Shown here in pieces: positions 55,180 through 63,059 of a stretch of DNA of 64,000 nt. The stretch spans positions 1 to 64,000 of the forward strand of contig JACPFT010000010.1 in NCBI GenBank assembly GCA_016182845.1, written 5' to 3'. This DNA comes from Gammaproteobacteria bacterium (GTDB lineage Bacteria; Pseudomonadota; Gammaproteobacteria; Enterobacterales; Permianibacteraceae). The notes below the pieces were generated by a model. It saw nothing but the letters and a program-made list of their open reading frames with translations, ran no database searches and was not told the origin of the DNA. The first letter of the stretch is position 1. Each line of letters opens with the position of its first letter. A program made the position numbers and the translations under genes.

Positions 55180-55689
55180 ATGAAAACCGCAACCCTGTTC
55201 CTGCTAGTCGGCCTGATGTTCGGCTTGCCGGCCTGCGCGGCCACCAAGACCGAGCCGAGCTATGCCAGCCCCGGCAAACCCTCCGCCCCGGTGACCCTGA
55301 GCCACGAATGGCTGGGCACGCCCCAGCTCGGGCAGCCCATCACCCTGCGCCTGAACTTTCGCACCCGGGGCGAGGCCACGGATCTGCGCGTGCACTATGC
55401 CGGCGAAGGCGCGCTGAGCCTGCGCGCCGGTGCCGAGGAATCCATCTCCCTGCGCGCCGAGCCGATGCCGGTGCGCGAGCTGACCGTCATCCCCAGCCGC
55501 GAGGGCCGCCACTACGTTAACGTCTTCGTGGAACTGGGCGGGCGCGCCCGGGCCTACTCCATTCCCCTGCAAGTCGGCAAAGTCGACATGAAGACCCTGC
55601 TCAAGCCCCAGGGCAAGCTGGTACAGACCCCGGAAGGCCAGAGCCTGATCAGCCTGCCGGCGGAAGAGACGGTAGAGCCGCCGAAGTAA
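55180..55689 (+). CDS. Small predicted lipoprotein, partner of the metalloprotease
   Basis: This 169-residue protein has a signal peptide with possible lipobox GLPAC (Cys19). The rest is beta-strand rich (VTLSHEWLGTPQLGQPITLRLNF, GRHYVNVFVELGGRARAYSIP) like an Ig-like or CARDB-type fold. It is not a family I can name. AGAGGACC precedes the ATG, and the gap to the upstream metalloprotease stop is 11 bases, so the two are probably translated from one message. An accessory or inhibitory role is possible. Confidence 0.75.
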   Translation: MKTATLFLLVGLMFGLPACAATKTEPSYASPGKPSAPVTLSHEWLGTPQLGQPITLRLNFRTRGEATDLRVHYAGEGALSLRAGAEESISLRAEPMPVRELTVIPSREGRHYVNVFVELGGRARAYSIPLQVGKVDMKTLLKPQGKLVQTPEGQSLISLPAEETVEPPK

Positions 55690-55702
55690 TTCACCAACGC
55701 CG

Positions 55703-55820
55703 AGCCGGTAAGGAGAAAACGCCCGTTCGTCCTGAGCCCGTCGAAGGACGAATGGGCATTTTCTCCGAGGTAACCGCGCCGTTCATGGTTCGACATGCTC
55801 ACCACGAACGGCTGATAGGC
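55703..55820. repeat. GTTCGTCCTGAGC two-module repeat, copy 5 (full length)
   Basis: This copy nearly matches 28501-28628 base for base over about 110 positions. The first hairpin has arms around 55711-55731 and 55746-55768. The second hairpin is GCCGTTCATGGT with ACCACGAACGGC. It directly follows the small lipoprotein gene. Confidence 0.88.
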
Positions 55821-55847
55821 ATTGACCCCTCCCCCATTTCTCAGCGC

Positions 55848-56032
55848 GGAAGGGGTATCCCTTCCGGCCTCCGCCACCACCTCGGCGGAGGCAATCCCCG
55901 GCGATTCCGCCCCGTGCTATGCTTTGCGCCCGTTGTCCCCCTCTCCCGGCGCTGTGCGCCACCCTTTGTGCGGCACTTCCCTGTGCCGCCCCCCTACGGG
56001 GCTTGCGCGAAAAATCGCTCCCGGCGATTTTT
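55848..56032 (+). other. Chain of hairpins upstream of the SDR gene
   Basis: The 409-base gap 55690-56098 has no gene. After the repeat it contains perfect stems GGAAGGG/CCCTTCC (55848-55865), CCTCCGCC/GGCGGAGG (55868-55891) and AAAAATCGC/GCGATTTTT (56010-56032), plus a weaker GTGCGGCAC/GTGCCGC pair near 55968-55988. They could form a structured 5' leader or merely be further repeats. Confidence 0.5.
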
Positions 56033-56098
56033 GCCCACAAGGGGCGAGGGCGATGAGGCGGACGTCGCTGCGCGACTTCAACTGACTACGGAGCTCCC

Positions 56099-56857
56099 AT
56101 GCCCACCACCATCCTTATCACCGGAGCCAGCTCCGGCTTCGGCGCCGCCACGGCGCGCCGCTTCGCCCGCGACCGCGATACCCGCTTGATCCTGGCCGGC
56201 CGCCGCCGAGACCGGCTGGAGGCACTGGCCGCCGAGCTCAAGGACACGCCCTGCCATGTGCTGATCCTGGATGTCCGCGACCGGGAGGCGGTGTTCGCCG
56301 CCCTCAATGGTCTGCCGGCGGAGTTCGCCGCCATCGACGTCCTGGTCAATAACGCCGGCCTGGCCCTGGGGCTGGAGAAGGCGCCGGAAGCCAACCTGGA
56401 CGACTGGGAGCAGATGATCGACACCAATTGCAAGGGCCTGATGTACGTGACCCGCGCCGTGCTGCCGGGCATGGTGGCGCGCGGCCGCGGCCATATCGTC
56501 AACCTGGGTTCGGTGGCCGGCACCTACCCCTATCCGGGCGGCAATGCCTACGGCGCCACCAAGGCCTTCGTCGAGCAGTTCAGCCTGAACCTCAAGGCCG
56601 ATCTGGTGGGCACGCCGCTGCGCGTCACCAATATCGAACCGGGCTTGGCCGAGACCGAGTTCTCGGTGGTGCGCTTCAAGGGCGATGCCGACAAGGCCAA
56701 GGCCGTCTATGCCGGCATCGACCCGCTGACCGGCGACGACATCGCCGACATCGTCTACTGGGTGGCGAGCCGTCCGGCCCATGTCAATATCAACCGTGTG
56801 GAAGTGATGCCGGTCTGCCAGGGCGCCGGCGCCTTCGCCGTGCACCGCCGAGCTTGA
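56099..56857 (+). CDS. SDR family NADP-dependent oxidoreductase (YdfG-like)
   Basis: This 252-residue classical short-chain dehydrogenase has the cofactor loop TGASSGFGAA, NNAG, the active-site Ser in NLGSVAGTYPYPG, and Tyr151/Lys155 (YGATK). The Arg-rich AGRRRDRLEAL after strand 2 favours NADPH. The closest pattern is YdfG, which oxidises 3-hydroxy acids such as 3-hydroxypropionate and L-allo-threonine, but the substrate cannot be fixed here. GGAGCTCC precedes the ATG. The carbonic anhydrase gene follows after 9 bases and is probably co-transcribed. Confidence 0.93.
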   Translation: MPTTILITGASSGFGAATARRFARDRDTRLILAGRRRDRLEALAAELKDTPCHVLILDVRDREAVFAALNGLPAEFAAIDVLVNNAGLALGLEKAPEANLDDWEQMIDTNCKGLMYVTRAVLPGMVARGRGHIVNLGSVAGTYPYPGGNAYGATKAFVEQFSLNLKADLVGTPLRVTNIEPGLAETEFSVVRFKGDADKAKAVYAGIDPLTGDDIADIVYWVASRPAHVNINRVEVMPVCQGAGAFAVHRRA

Positions 56858-56866
56858 GGAACAACC

Positions 56867-57550
56867 ATGACCGACCAGCCGAACTGCTGCATACACCACG
56901 GCCTGGAACCCCTGTTCGAGAATAACCGGCGCTGGGTCGAGCACAAGACCCAGGACGAGCCGGATTATTTCCGCCGCCTGTCCACCCAGCAGGACCCGGA
57001 TTATCTGTGGATCGGCTGCGCCGATTCGCGCGTGCCCGCCAACGAGATCATCGGCCTGGATCCCGGCGAGGTCTTCGTGCACCGCAATGTCGCCAACCTG
57101 GTCCTGCACAGCGATTTCAACTGCCTGTCGGTCCTGCAATACGCCGTGGAAGTGCTGAAAGTCGAACACATCATGGTGGTCGGGCATTACGGCTGCGGCG
57201 GCGTGCGCGCCGCCATGGAAAACCGCCAACTGGGCCTGATCGACAACTGGCTGCGCAATATCAAGGACGTCTACCGCCGCCACAAGCGCGAGCTCAATGC
57301 GATTCCCGACGCCACCGAGCGCAACAACCGGCTCTGCGAGCTGAACGTCATCGAACAGGTGAAGAATGTCTGCCACACCACCATCGTGCAGAACGCCTGG
57401 TCTCATGGCCAGAAGCTGGCGGTGCACGGCCTGATCTACGGCCTGGCCGACGGCCGACTGCGCGATCTGGGCGCCCTGGTCACCGGCCTGGACCAGCTCT
57501 CGGCCATCTACCGCATGAACCCGGACGAGGGCGGTAACGACATCAGCTGA
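56867..57550 (+). CDS. can: Beta-class carbonic anhydrase
   Basis: This 227-residue zinc enzyme hydrates CO2 to bicarbonate for carboxylation reactions and pH control. Zinc ligands are Cys51, His107 and Cys110 (CADSR and HYGCGG), with the catalytic dyad Asp53-Arg55. The length and NRRWVEHKTQDEPDYFRRL start fit the E. coli Can group. It follows the SDR gene by 9 bases. No concentrating-mechanism genes are nearby, so a housekeeping role is most likely. Confidence 0.96.
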   Translation: MTDQPNCCIHHGLEPLFENNRRWVEHKTQDEPDYFRRLSTQQDPDYLWIGCADSRVPANEIIGLDPGEVFVHRNVANLVLHSDFNCLSVLQYAVEVLKVEHIMVVGHYGCGGVRAAMENRQLGLIDNWLRNIKDVYRRHKRELNAIPDATERNNRLCELNVIEQVKNVCHTTIVQNAWSHGQKLAVHGLIYGLADGRLRDLGALVTGLDQLSAIYRMNPDEGGNDIS

Positions 57551-57635
57551 AGGGCGCCGAAACGGGACACCGCGGGTCGGATCAGTAATAGTGCACTTGA
57601 TCCCGCCAGCTCTTTCGGTTTTACTAGCCAGCCTT

Positions 57636-57654
57636 CGCATGCCCAGGGCATGCG
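57636..57654. promoter_or_regulatory. Perfect palindrome upstream of exbD
   Basis: CGCATGCCC, a single A, and GGGCATGCG make a 19-base perfect dyad about 85 bases after the carbonic anhydrase stop and 82 bases before exbD. A one-base centre cannot form a good RNA loop, so a protein-binding operator is more likely than a terminator. A second, imperfect G/C-rich dyad lies at about 57687-57707. Confidence 0.4.
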
Positions 57655-57736
57655 CTAAACTCGGTGGGGGTCTTGCCTCCGCACGCGCCGGCCCAGGGCC
57701 GCGCCCCTCAGAACCCTATGAACCCCGGAGAGAGCC

Positions 57737-58159
57737 ATGAGCCGCCGTGCGCATTCCGACATCGACGAAGCTGAAATCGATCTGACCCCCATGTTGGACT
57801 GCGTGTTCATCATGCTCATCTTCTTCATCGTGACCACCTCCTTCACCAAGGAAGCCGGCATCGAGATGAACCGCCCGTCGGGTTCGGCCAGCACGCCGCC
57901 CACGGACAAGAAAGTCGTTCCCAAGGTCGTCGCCATCACCCTCAAGAACGATGACTCCATCGTCATCGGCGGCCGCGAAACCGATATCCGCCTGGTCGGC
58001 GCCGCCGTGGAGCGCGCCCTGGCCGCCGACGCCAAGAGCCCGGTGATCATCCAGGCCGAGAAGGGCTCCAGCGTCCAGCCCCTGGTCCAGATCGTCGACC
58101 AGGCCAAGATGTCCGGCGCCAAGAGCGTCTCGGTGGCCACCATCGAGGGCTCCAAATAA
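57737..58159 (+). CDS. exbD: ExbD/TolR family biopolymer transport protein
   Basis: This 140-residue inner-membrane protein has a short cytoplasmic start, one span (about 20-40, with the conserved Asp in LTPMLDCVFIMLIFF) and a periplasmic domain (about 60-135). ExbD with ExbB feeds proton-motive energy to TonB. No ExbB or TonB gene is next to it: the upstream gene is carbonic anhydrase and downstream is a terminator. It may pair with an ExbB encoded elsewhere, as when two ExbD copies exist. GGAGAGAG precedes the ATG. Confidence 0.93.
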   Translation: MSRRAHSDIDEAEIDLTPMLDCVFIMLIFFIVTTSFTKEAGIEMNRPSGSASTPPTDKKVVPKVVAITLKNDDSIVIGGRETDIRLVGAAVERALAADAKSPVIIQAEKGSSVQPLVQIVDQAKMSGAKSVSVATIEGSK

Positions 58160-58177
58160 GCCGGTACGCCGTCTTGC

Positions 58178-58205
58178 AAAAAGGGAGCTTCAAGCTCCCT
58201 TTTTT
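58178..58205 (+). terminator. Rho-independent terminator after exbD
   Basis: AAAAAGGGAGCTT and AAGCTCCCTTTTTT form a long stem followed by CTTG, 18 bases after the exbD stop. It separates exbD from the riboswitch-controlled gene. Confidence 0.92.
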
Positions 58206-58265
58206 CTTGCCCACGTTTGACGGCGGGCAATGACAAGACGGCCGATGGGCACCTACACTGCGACC

Positions 58266-58436
58266 GTCCTTGAGGGAGTAGTCCCATCACGCCCGTGATG
58301 CTCGCCGTCAACATGCTTGGCCAACCCGGCCATGGCGGCGGGGACCCGTTATAGCGGGTTAGACAAGACTCATGGCACAGACCCCGGCCTTTGGGCGGAC
58401 GGGGCCTGTGTCATGCCAGTCTTCCGCCCTGGGGAA
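58266..58436 (+). promoter_or_regulatory. yybP-ykoY manganese riboswitch with expression-platform hairpin
   Basis: The aptamer (about 58266-58372) shows the two conserved loops of the yybP-ykoY class: CTTGAGGGAGTAG and GCCGTCAACATGC, joined by stems ATCACG/CGTGAT and GGCCAACCCGGCC. Downstream, AAGACTCATGGCACAG pairs with a later CTGTGTCATGCCAGTCTT (around 58364-58434), a strong alternative hairpin ending close to the gene's ribosome site. This class binds Mn2+ and is known to control Mn exporters and TMEM165/GDT1-type genes, and the next gene is of that type. Confidence 0.88.
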
Positions 58437-58446
58437 TCCCGCTTCC

Positions 58447-59016
58447 ATGGAACTGTCCACACTGACCCAGCCCTTGCTCGCCACCGCCGTCGTCGCCCTC
58501 GCCGAAGTCGGCGACAAGACTCAGCTCCTGGCCCTGATGCTGGCCGCCCGCTTCCGTCGGCCCTGGCCCATCGTCGCCGGCATCCTCGTCGCCACCCTCG
58601 CCAATCACGGTCTCGCCGCCGCCTTCGGCCAGTGGCTAGGCGCCTGGCTCAGCCCCGAGCTCCTGCGCTGGCCCTTAGGCCTGTCCTTCCTGGCCGTCGC
58701 CGTCTGGATCCTGATCCCGGATCGCCTAGAGCAGGACGAGGACGCCATCTCCCGGCGCGGCCCCTTCCTGGCCACCCTGGTTTTATTCTTCCTGGCGGAG
58801 ATCGGCGACAAGACCCAGGTGGCGACCGTCATGCTGGCCGCGCAGTTCGAATCCCTCATGATGGTGGTAGTAGCCACGACCATCGGCATGCTCATCGCCA
58901 ATGCCCCCGTGGTCTGGCTGGGTGGCCGGCTCGCCCAGCGTCTGCCCATGAAGCTCATGCACCGCCTCGCCGCCGCCCTGTTCGCCGGCCTGGGGGCGTG
59001 GACGCTGCTGAGTTAG
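58447..59016 (+). CDS. TMEM165/GDT1 (UPF0016) family cation exporter
   Basis: This 189-residue membrane protein has six spans in two halves, each with the family signature: EVGDKTQ (near residue 21) and EIGDKTQ (near 118). The acidic residues of these motifs form the cation pathway. Eukaryotic relatives move Ca2+ and Mn2+, and bacterial ones export Mn2+. The yybP-ykoY riboswitch directly upstream makes Mn2+ the likely substrate, with expression rising when Mn2+ is high. The start at 58447 is used; an earlier ATG at 58372 lies in the riboswitch. Its stop overlaps that of the convergent VanZ-domain gene. Confidence 0.95.
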   Translation: MELSTLTQPLLATAVVALAEVGDKTQLLALMLAARFRRPWPIVAGILVATLANHGLAAAFGQWLGAWLSPELLRWPLGLSFLAVAVWILIPDRLEQDEDAISRRGPFLATLVLFFLAEIGDKTQVATVMLAAQFESLMMVVVATTIGMLIANAPVVWLGGRLAQRLPMKLMHRLAAALFAGLGAWTLLS

Positions 59017-61244
59017 CGCAGGGCGTCCCGAACCGGACGGGCGATACCCAGGCCCAGGCGCAGGCTGAAAGCCAAACCCAGTTGCAGCACGGCCTGCAGC
59101 GCGCACCAGCGCGCGAAGAGCACGCCCGGTTCCAACTTGGTCTTGCGATCCGGGCCCAGGAAGAAATCCACGCCCGAATAGGCCTGGTCGCCATATTTGA
59201 CGAAGTCGCTGACCAGGGCGTTCTCGAACAAGACCCAGCCTAGCGGCAGGGACAGGGCGACAGCCAGGACCGCAACGAGGATCTGCCCCAGATCCCGGGC
59301 CTGGCGCTCGGCCAGCCAGGCGGCCATGCCGGTGATGAGCAGGACGAGGAGATAGAGATAGACGCCGCCGCCCAGGCCCAAGGCCGCGTCCATGGCGATC
59401 AGCTCGTTGAGGTTGTCGGTGGAGGAATGATCGAAAGCCAGCCATTTGGCCAGCCAGAGCCAAGGCAGCGCCGCGGCTACCGCCAGGACCTGCCCGCCGT
59501 TGCGGCGGCGCAGGCCGGCCATGGCCAGGAGGCCCAGCAGCAGGGGCAGGATGAGGGCCAGGAAGCGTACCGGCCGCTCCAGGGCCGCCAAGCTCTCGGC
59601 GCTCATCAGTCCCGCCAAGGATTGCCCGAAGCCACCCCACCAGGCCTGGTTGAGCAGATGCCAATGCAGATTGGGCGCCCCGGCGATATCGTCCAGGCTC
59701 TCCACGGTCACCGACATCCGCAGCAGGACATAGAGCACCAAGCCGCAGGCCAGGGCGTACAGGGGTAGGCGCAACACCGGCGCCGGTCCTTCGCGCAGGC
59801 GCAGTGCCGCGAGACCCGCGCCGAAGCCCAGCCAGCCGGCGGCCAGGACGAACAACCACTGGCTGAACCAGCCGCCCAGGAACAGTTCGCGCAGGTTATA
59901 GGGTGCGGACGGGTGAGCGACCAAGGCATTGAGCACCAGGGTCGCGACGACCGACAGGCCGCCGGCCCAGAGCAGGCCGCCGCGCAGGCCCTCGGGGCTG
60001 AGGCGCAAGGCGCCGCGCTCGATCCGGCGCCGTCCGGAGTCCGGGGCGATGCGCCCCTCCGGCATGGGCGGCGGCGCGGCGGCGCCATGCTGGAAGCTGT
60101 GCTGGGCCTGGGCCAGGCCGAAGGCCATGAGCACGACCAGGATGGGCTCGGTCAGTTCCGGATGGCGCCCGGCCACCAGGATTTGCCCGAACTCCACCAG
60201 GCCGACCCACAGGCCCACGATCAGGGCATTGGGCCGCCAGCCCACTCCGGCCTCGGCCAGGAGCATGAGCATGGCGCCATACAGGAAGGCCTTGTCCAGG
60301 AGCTCCTGGGTATTGGCCCAGATGGAGCCCTTGAGGAAGCCGGTGAAGGGGATCCAGCGCATGGCATTCAGGGGTTCGGCCAGCTCGAAGGGCGTGAGGG
60401 CGGCATAGCCCTGACCCAGGAACAGGACGGCCAAGACCCAGAGCCGGCGCCGGCCCTGGATGACAAAGGGCAGGACCAGGGCGGCGAGGGCCGCGCCGGC
60501 CGCTTCACCCAGGTGCAGGGGATTGGCCTTGGTGAACAGGGACACGCCCAGGATGCCCAGGACCAGGCCCCAGGGCCGCAGCACCAGGGGCGCGCGCGGC
60601 CAGGTCCGGGCATAGAAATACAGGGCGGCCAGCCAGGCGGCCAGGCTCTGGGCGAAGACCTGGGAGTCCCAGACCGGCTGCTTGAGCAGGGGCTTGGCAT
60701 TGTCCTTGATCATCTGCCAGTCCAGGGCCGGCACGAAGGGGAACCACTGGCTCACCACGAACAGGCCCACCAGGAGAACCGGCAGGGAGAAGCGCAGGCG
60801 CGAGTAGGTCCGGAACAATCGGTGGCGGTGCAGCAGGCTCTGGCCCAGCCAGCCGCCGGCCAGACCCAAGGCCAGCCCCAACGCGTTCCAGAAGGCGTCG
60901 CCGATGGCAGGGATGCGCGACTTCAGGAAGATCTGCACGATCTGGATGAGCACGGCCAGGGCGAGGCCGGCGCCCACCAGCCAGCCCAGGTAGGTTCTCG
61001 GCCGGGGATGATGCTCGGCGGCGAACACCGCCACGAAGCCGTAGGGCAGGAAGAGCAGGACATTACCCAGGATGTCGCCGAGAGTGGTCCGCCGATCCAC
61101 GCCCACGAAGAAGGCGCGCAGCTCGTCCAGGCTGAGGGAATGCCAGACGAAATCGAAGGGATAGAAGGAACCGTAGGCGATCAAGACGCCCAGCAGGATG
61201 ACCACGCCGGTCAGGCGATTGCCCTGCCACTCCTTGTCCTGCAT
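59013..61244 (-). CDS. Large VanZ-like domain membrane protein
   Basis: This 743-residue protein has a VanZ-like domain at the N-terminus (about 10-130, with SFYPFDFVW, DILGNVLLFLPYGFVAVF and SRIPAIGDAFWNALGLALG) followed by about 12 more hydrophobic segments, including a second VanZ-like stretch (about 320-380, ELLDKAFLYGAMLMLL). The function is unknown. VanZ-domain proteins are frequent in exopolysaccharide and exosortase loci, and the divergent neighbour is the XrtA-associated acyl-CoA ligase, only 87 bases away. The start is uncertain between 61244 and 61301. It is convergent with the GDT1 gene. Confidence 0.88.
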   Translation of the reverse strand: MQDKEWQGNRLTGVVILLGVLIAYGSFYPFDFVWHSLSLDELRAFFVGVDRRTTLGDILGNVLLFLPYGFVAVFAAEHHPRPRTYLGWLVGAGLALAVLIQIVQIFLKSRIPAIGDAFWNALGLALGLAGGWLGQSLLHRHRLFRTYSRLRFSLPVLLVGLFVVSQWFPFVPALDWQMIKDNAKPLLKQPVWDSQVFAQSLAAWLAALYFYARTWPRAPLVLRPWGLVLGILGVSLFTKANPLHLGEAAGAALAALVLPFVIQGRRRLWVLAVLFLGQGYAALTPFELAEPLNAMRWIPFTGFLKGSIWANTQELLDKAFLYGAMLMLLAEAGVGWRPNALIVGLWVGLVEFGQILVAGRHPELTEPILVVLMAFGLAQAQHSFQHGAAAPPPMPEGRIAPDSGRRRIERGALRLSPEGLRGGLLWAGGLSVVATLVLNALVAHPSAPYNLRELFLGGWFSQWLFVLAAGWLGFGAGLAALRLREGPAPVLRLPLYALACGLVLYVLLRMSVTVESLDDIAGAPNLHWHLLNQAWWGGFGQSLAGLMSAESLAALERPVRFLALILPLLLGLLAMAGLRRRNGGQVLAVAAALPWLWLAKWLAFDHSSTDNLNELIAMDAALGLGGGVYLYLLVLLITGMAAWLAERQARDLGQILVAVLAVALSLPLGWVLFENALVSDFVKYGDQAYSGVDFFLGPDRKTKLEPGVLFARWCALQAVLQLGLAFSLRLGLGIARPVRDALR

Positions 61245-61331
61245 CGAAGACCCCGCGCCGGGCTGACGTTGCCCGTCATAAGCATTAGAATGGGCGGTCA
61301 TTATTGCCCATGGACAGGAATTCTCAAAGGT

Positions 61332-62936
61332 ATGAGCACCTTACTTCCGGATCTGATCAGCCAGACCGCCACGCTGAGCCCCGACGCCCCGGCCCTGCAC
61401 TTCAAGCAGGAGACCCTGAGCTACGCCCAGCTGGAGCATGCCGTGGCTCGCGCCGCCAGCGTGCTCCTGTCCCTGGATCTCGCCGCCGACGAGCGCGTCG
61501 CCGTCTACCTGCCCAAGCAGTTCGAGACCGTGTTCGGGATCTACGGCGCGGCCCGCGCCGGCGGCGTGTTCGTACCGGTCAATCCCCTGCTCAAGGCTCC
61601 CCAGGTCGCCTACATCCTGAAGGACTGCAATGTCCGCGTCCTGATTACCTCCAAGGAGCGGCTGGAACAGCTCTCCGAGGTCCTGGCCGACTGCCACGAT
61701 CTGCACACGGTCCTGGTCACCAACCCGGAAGGCGCGCCCACCCGCCTGGGCCGCATCGACGTGCGCTCCTGGCCGGAGCTGATGAACAGCGCACCCGATG
61801 CCCAGCCCCCTCGCCGCATCGACGCCGATCTGACCGCCATCCTCTACACCTCCGGCTCCACCGGCAATCCCAAGGGCGTGGTCCTGTCCCACCGCAACAT
61901 GGTGGCCGGCGCCCTGTCCGTGGCCGAGTACCTGGACAACCGGCCGGAGGACCGCCTGCTGGCCGTACTGCCCTTCTCCTTCGACTACGGCCTGTCGCAG
62001 ATGAGCACGGCCTTCGCGCGCGGCGCGTCCGTGGTGCTCTTCGAGTACCTCCTGCCCCGCGACGTGCTCAAGGCCTGCGCCCAGTACCGCATCACCGGCC
62101 TGGCCGCCGTGCCGCCGCTTTGGGTCCAGCTGGCCCAGATGGATTGGCCGGAGGAGGCCAAGGCCAGCCTGCGCTATATCACCAACTCCGGCGGCGCCAT
62201 GCCCACGGCCACCGTGGCGGCCCTGCGCGCCGGCCTGCCCAACACCCAGGTCTTCCTGATGTACGGCCTGACCGAGGCCTTCCGCTCCACCTATCTGCCG
62301 CCGGAGGAGCTGGATCGCCGCCCCGGCTCCATGGGCAAGGCCATCCCCAACGCCGAGATCCTGGTGGTGCGCGAGGACGGCAGCCTCTGCGGCCCCAACG
62401 AGCCGGGCGAGCTGGTGCATCGCGGCGCCCTGGTGGGCCAGGGCTATTGGAATGCCCCGGAGAAGACCGCCGAGCGCTACAAGCCGGCGCCCAACTGCTG
62501 GCCCGGCTGCCAGCCCGAGATCGCCGTGTGGTCCGGCGACACCGTGCGCCGGGACGAGGATGGTTTCCTCTACTTCATCGGCCGCAAGGACGACATGATC
62601 AAGACCTCCGGCTACCGGGTCAGCCCGACCGAGGTCGAGGAAGTGATCTACGGGCATCCGGACGTCGCCGAAGTGGCCGCCATCGGCATCGCCCACCCCC
62701 AGTTGGGCCAGGCCGTGGTCCTGGTGGTAAAGCCCAGCGCCATGAACCTCTTCCGCGAGGACGCCGTGCTCAAGCACTGCAAGTCGCGCCTGCCGGGCTT
62801 CATGCAGCCGTCGAAGATCGTGCTCAGGGAAGTCCTGCCGCGCAATCCCAACGGCAAGATCGACCGAAAGTCCCTGGCCGGCGAGTACGCGGAGCTGTTC
62901 GCCGACTTGTTCGCGGCCTTGGGTGAGGCGCGATAA
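61332..62936 (+). CDS. Acyl-CoA ligase (AMP-forming), exosortase A system-associated
   Basis: This 534-residue ANL-family enzyme activates a carboxylic acid as acyl-AMP and loads it onto CoA or a carrier. It has the ATP loop YTSGSTGNPKG (near residue 173), MYGLTEAFRSTYLPP, the hinge region GRKDDMIKTSGYRVSP and the C-terminal Lys in NGKIDRKSL. The overall pattern fits TIGR03098, ligases found only in loci with exosortase A (PEP-CTERM sorting). The next gene encodes the matching PLP decarboxylase (TIGR03099). AAAGGT precedes the ATG at 61332. The real substrate of this subfamily is unknown. Confidence 0.92.
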   Translation: MSTLLPDLISQTATLSPDAPALHFKQETLSYAQLEHAVARAASVLLSLDLAADERVAVYLPKQFETVFGIYGAARAGGVFVPVNPLLKAPQVAYILKDCNVRVLITSKERLEQLSEVLADCHDLHTVLVTNPEGAPTRLGRIDVRSWPELMNSAPDAQPPRRIDADLTAILYTSGSTGNPKGVVLSHRNMVAGALSVAEYLDNRPEDRLLAVLPFSFDYGLSQMSTAFARGASVVLFEYLLPRDVLKACAQYRITGLAAVPPLWVQLAQMDWPEEAKASLRYITNSGGAMPTATVAALRAGLPNTQVFLMYGLTEAFRSTYLPPEELDRRPGSMGKAIPNAEILVVREDGSLCGPNEPGELVHRGALVGQGYWNAPEKTAERYKPAPNCWPGCQPEIAVWSGDTVRRDEDGFLYFIGRKDDMIKTSGYRVSPTEVEEVIYGHPDVAEVAAIGIAHPQLGQAVVLVVKPSAMNLFREDAVLKHCKSRLPGFMQPSKIVLREVLPRNPNGKIDRKSLAGEYAELFADLFAALGEAR

Positions 62937-62937
62937 A

Positions 62938-62992
62938 ACGGATGTCCAGTGGACATCCGTAGCGCCGAACGCCTTGCCATGGATGGCAAGGC
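62938..62992 (+). other. Two hairpins between the ligase and decarboxylase genes
   Basis: ACGGATGTCC/GGACATCCGT (62938-62960) and GCCTTGCCAT/ATGGCAAGGC (62971-62992) are perfect 10-base stems starting one base after the ligase stop. There is no T tract. They may tune transcription between the two genes or stabilise message ends. Confidence 0.55.
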
Positions 62993-63059
62993 CGGGGGTA
63001 TTTAGAAGCAGCGCGGTCGCGACAGGGATGTCTGCATACCGTATGCATCGAGAAGGACC

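Noticed and set aside
53318-55192. 624-codon minus-strand open frame
   Set aside because: It is antisense to the lipoprotein metalloprotease, which has a signal peptide, HEWGH site and ribosome site.
62938-62960. Terminator between the ligase and decarboxylase genes
   Set aside because: The perfect stem has no T tract, and the two genes are expected to be co-transcribed.
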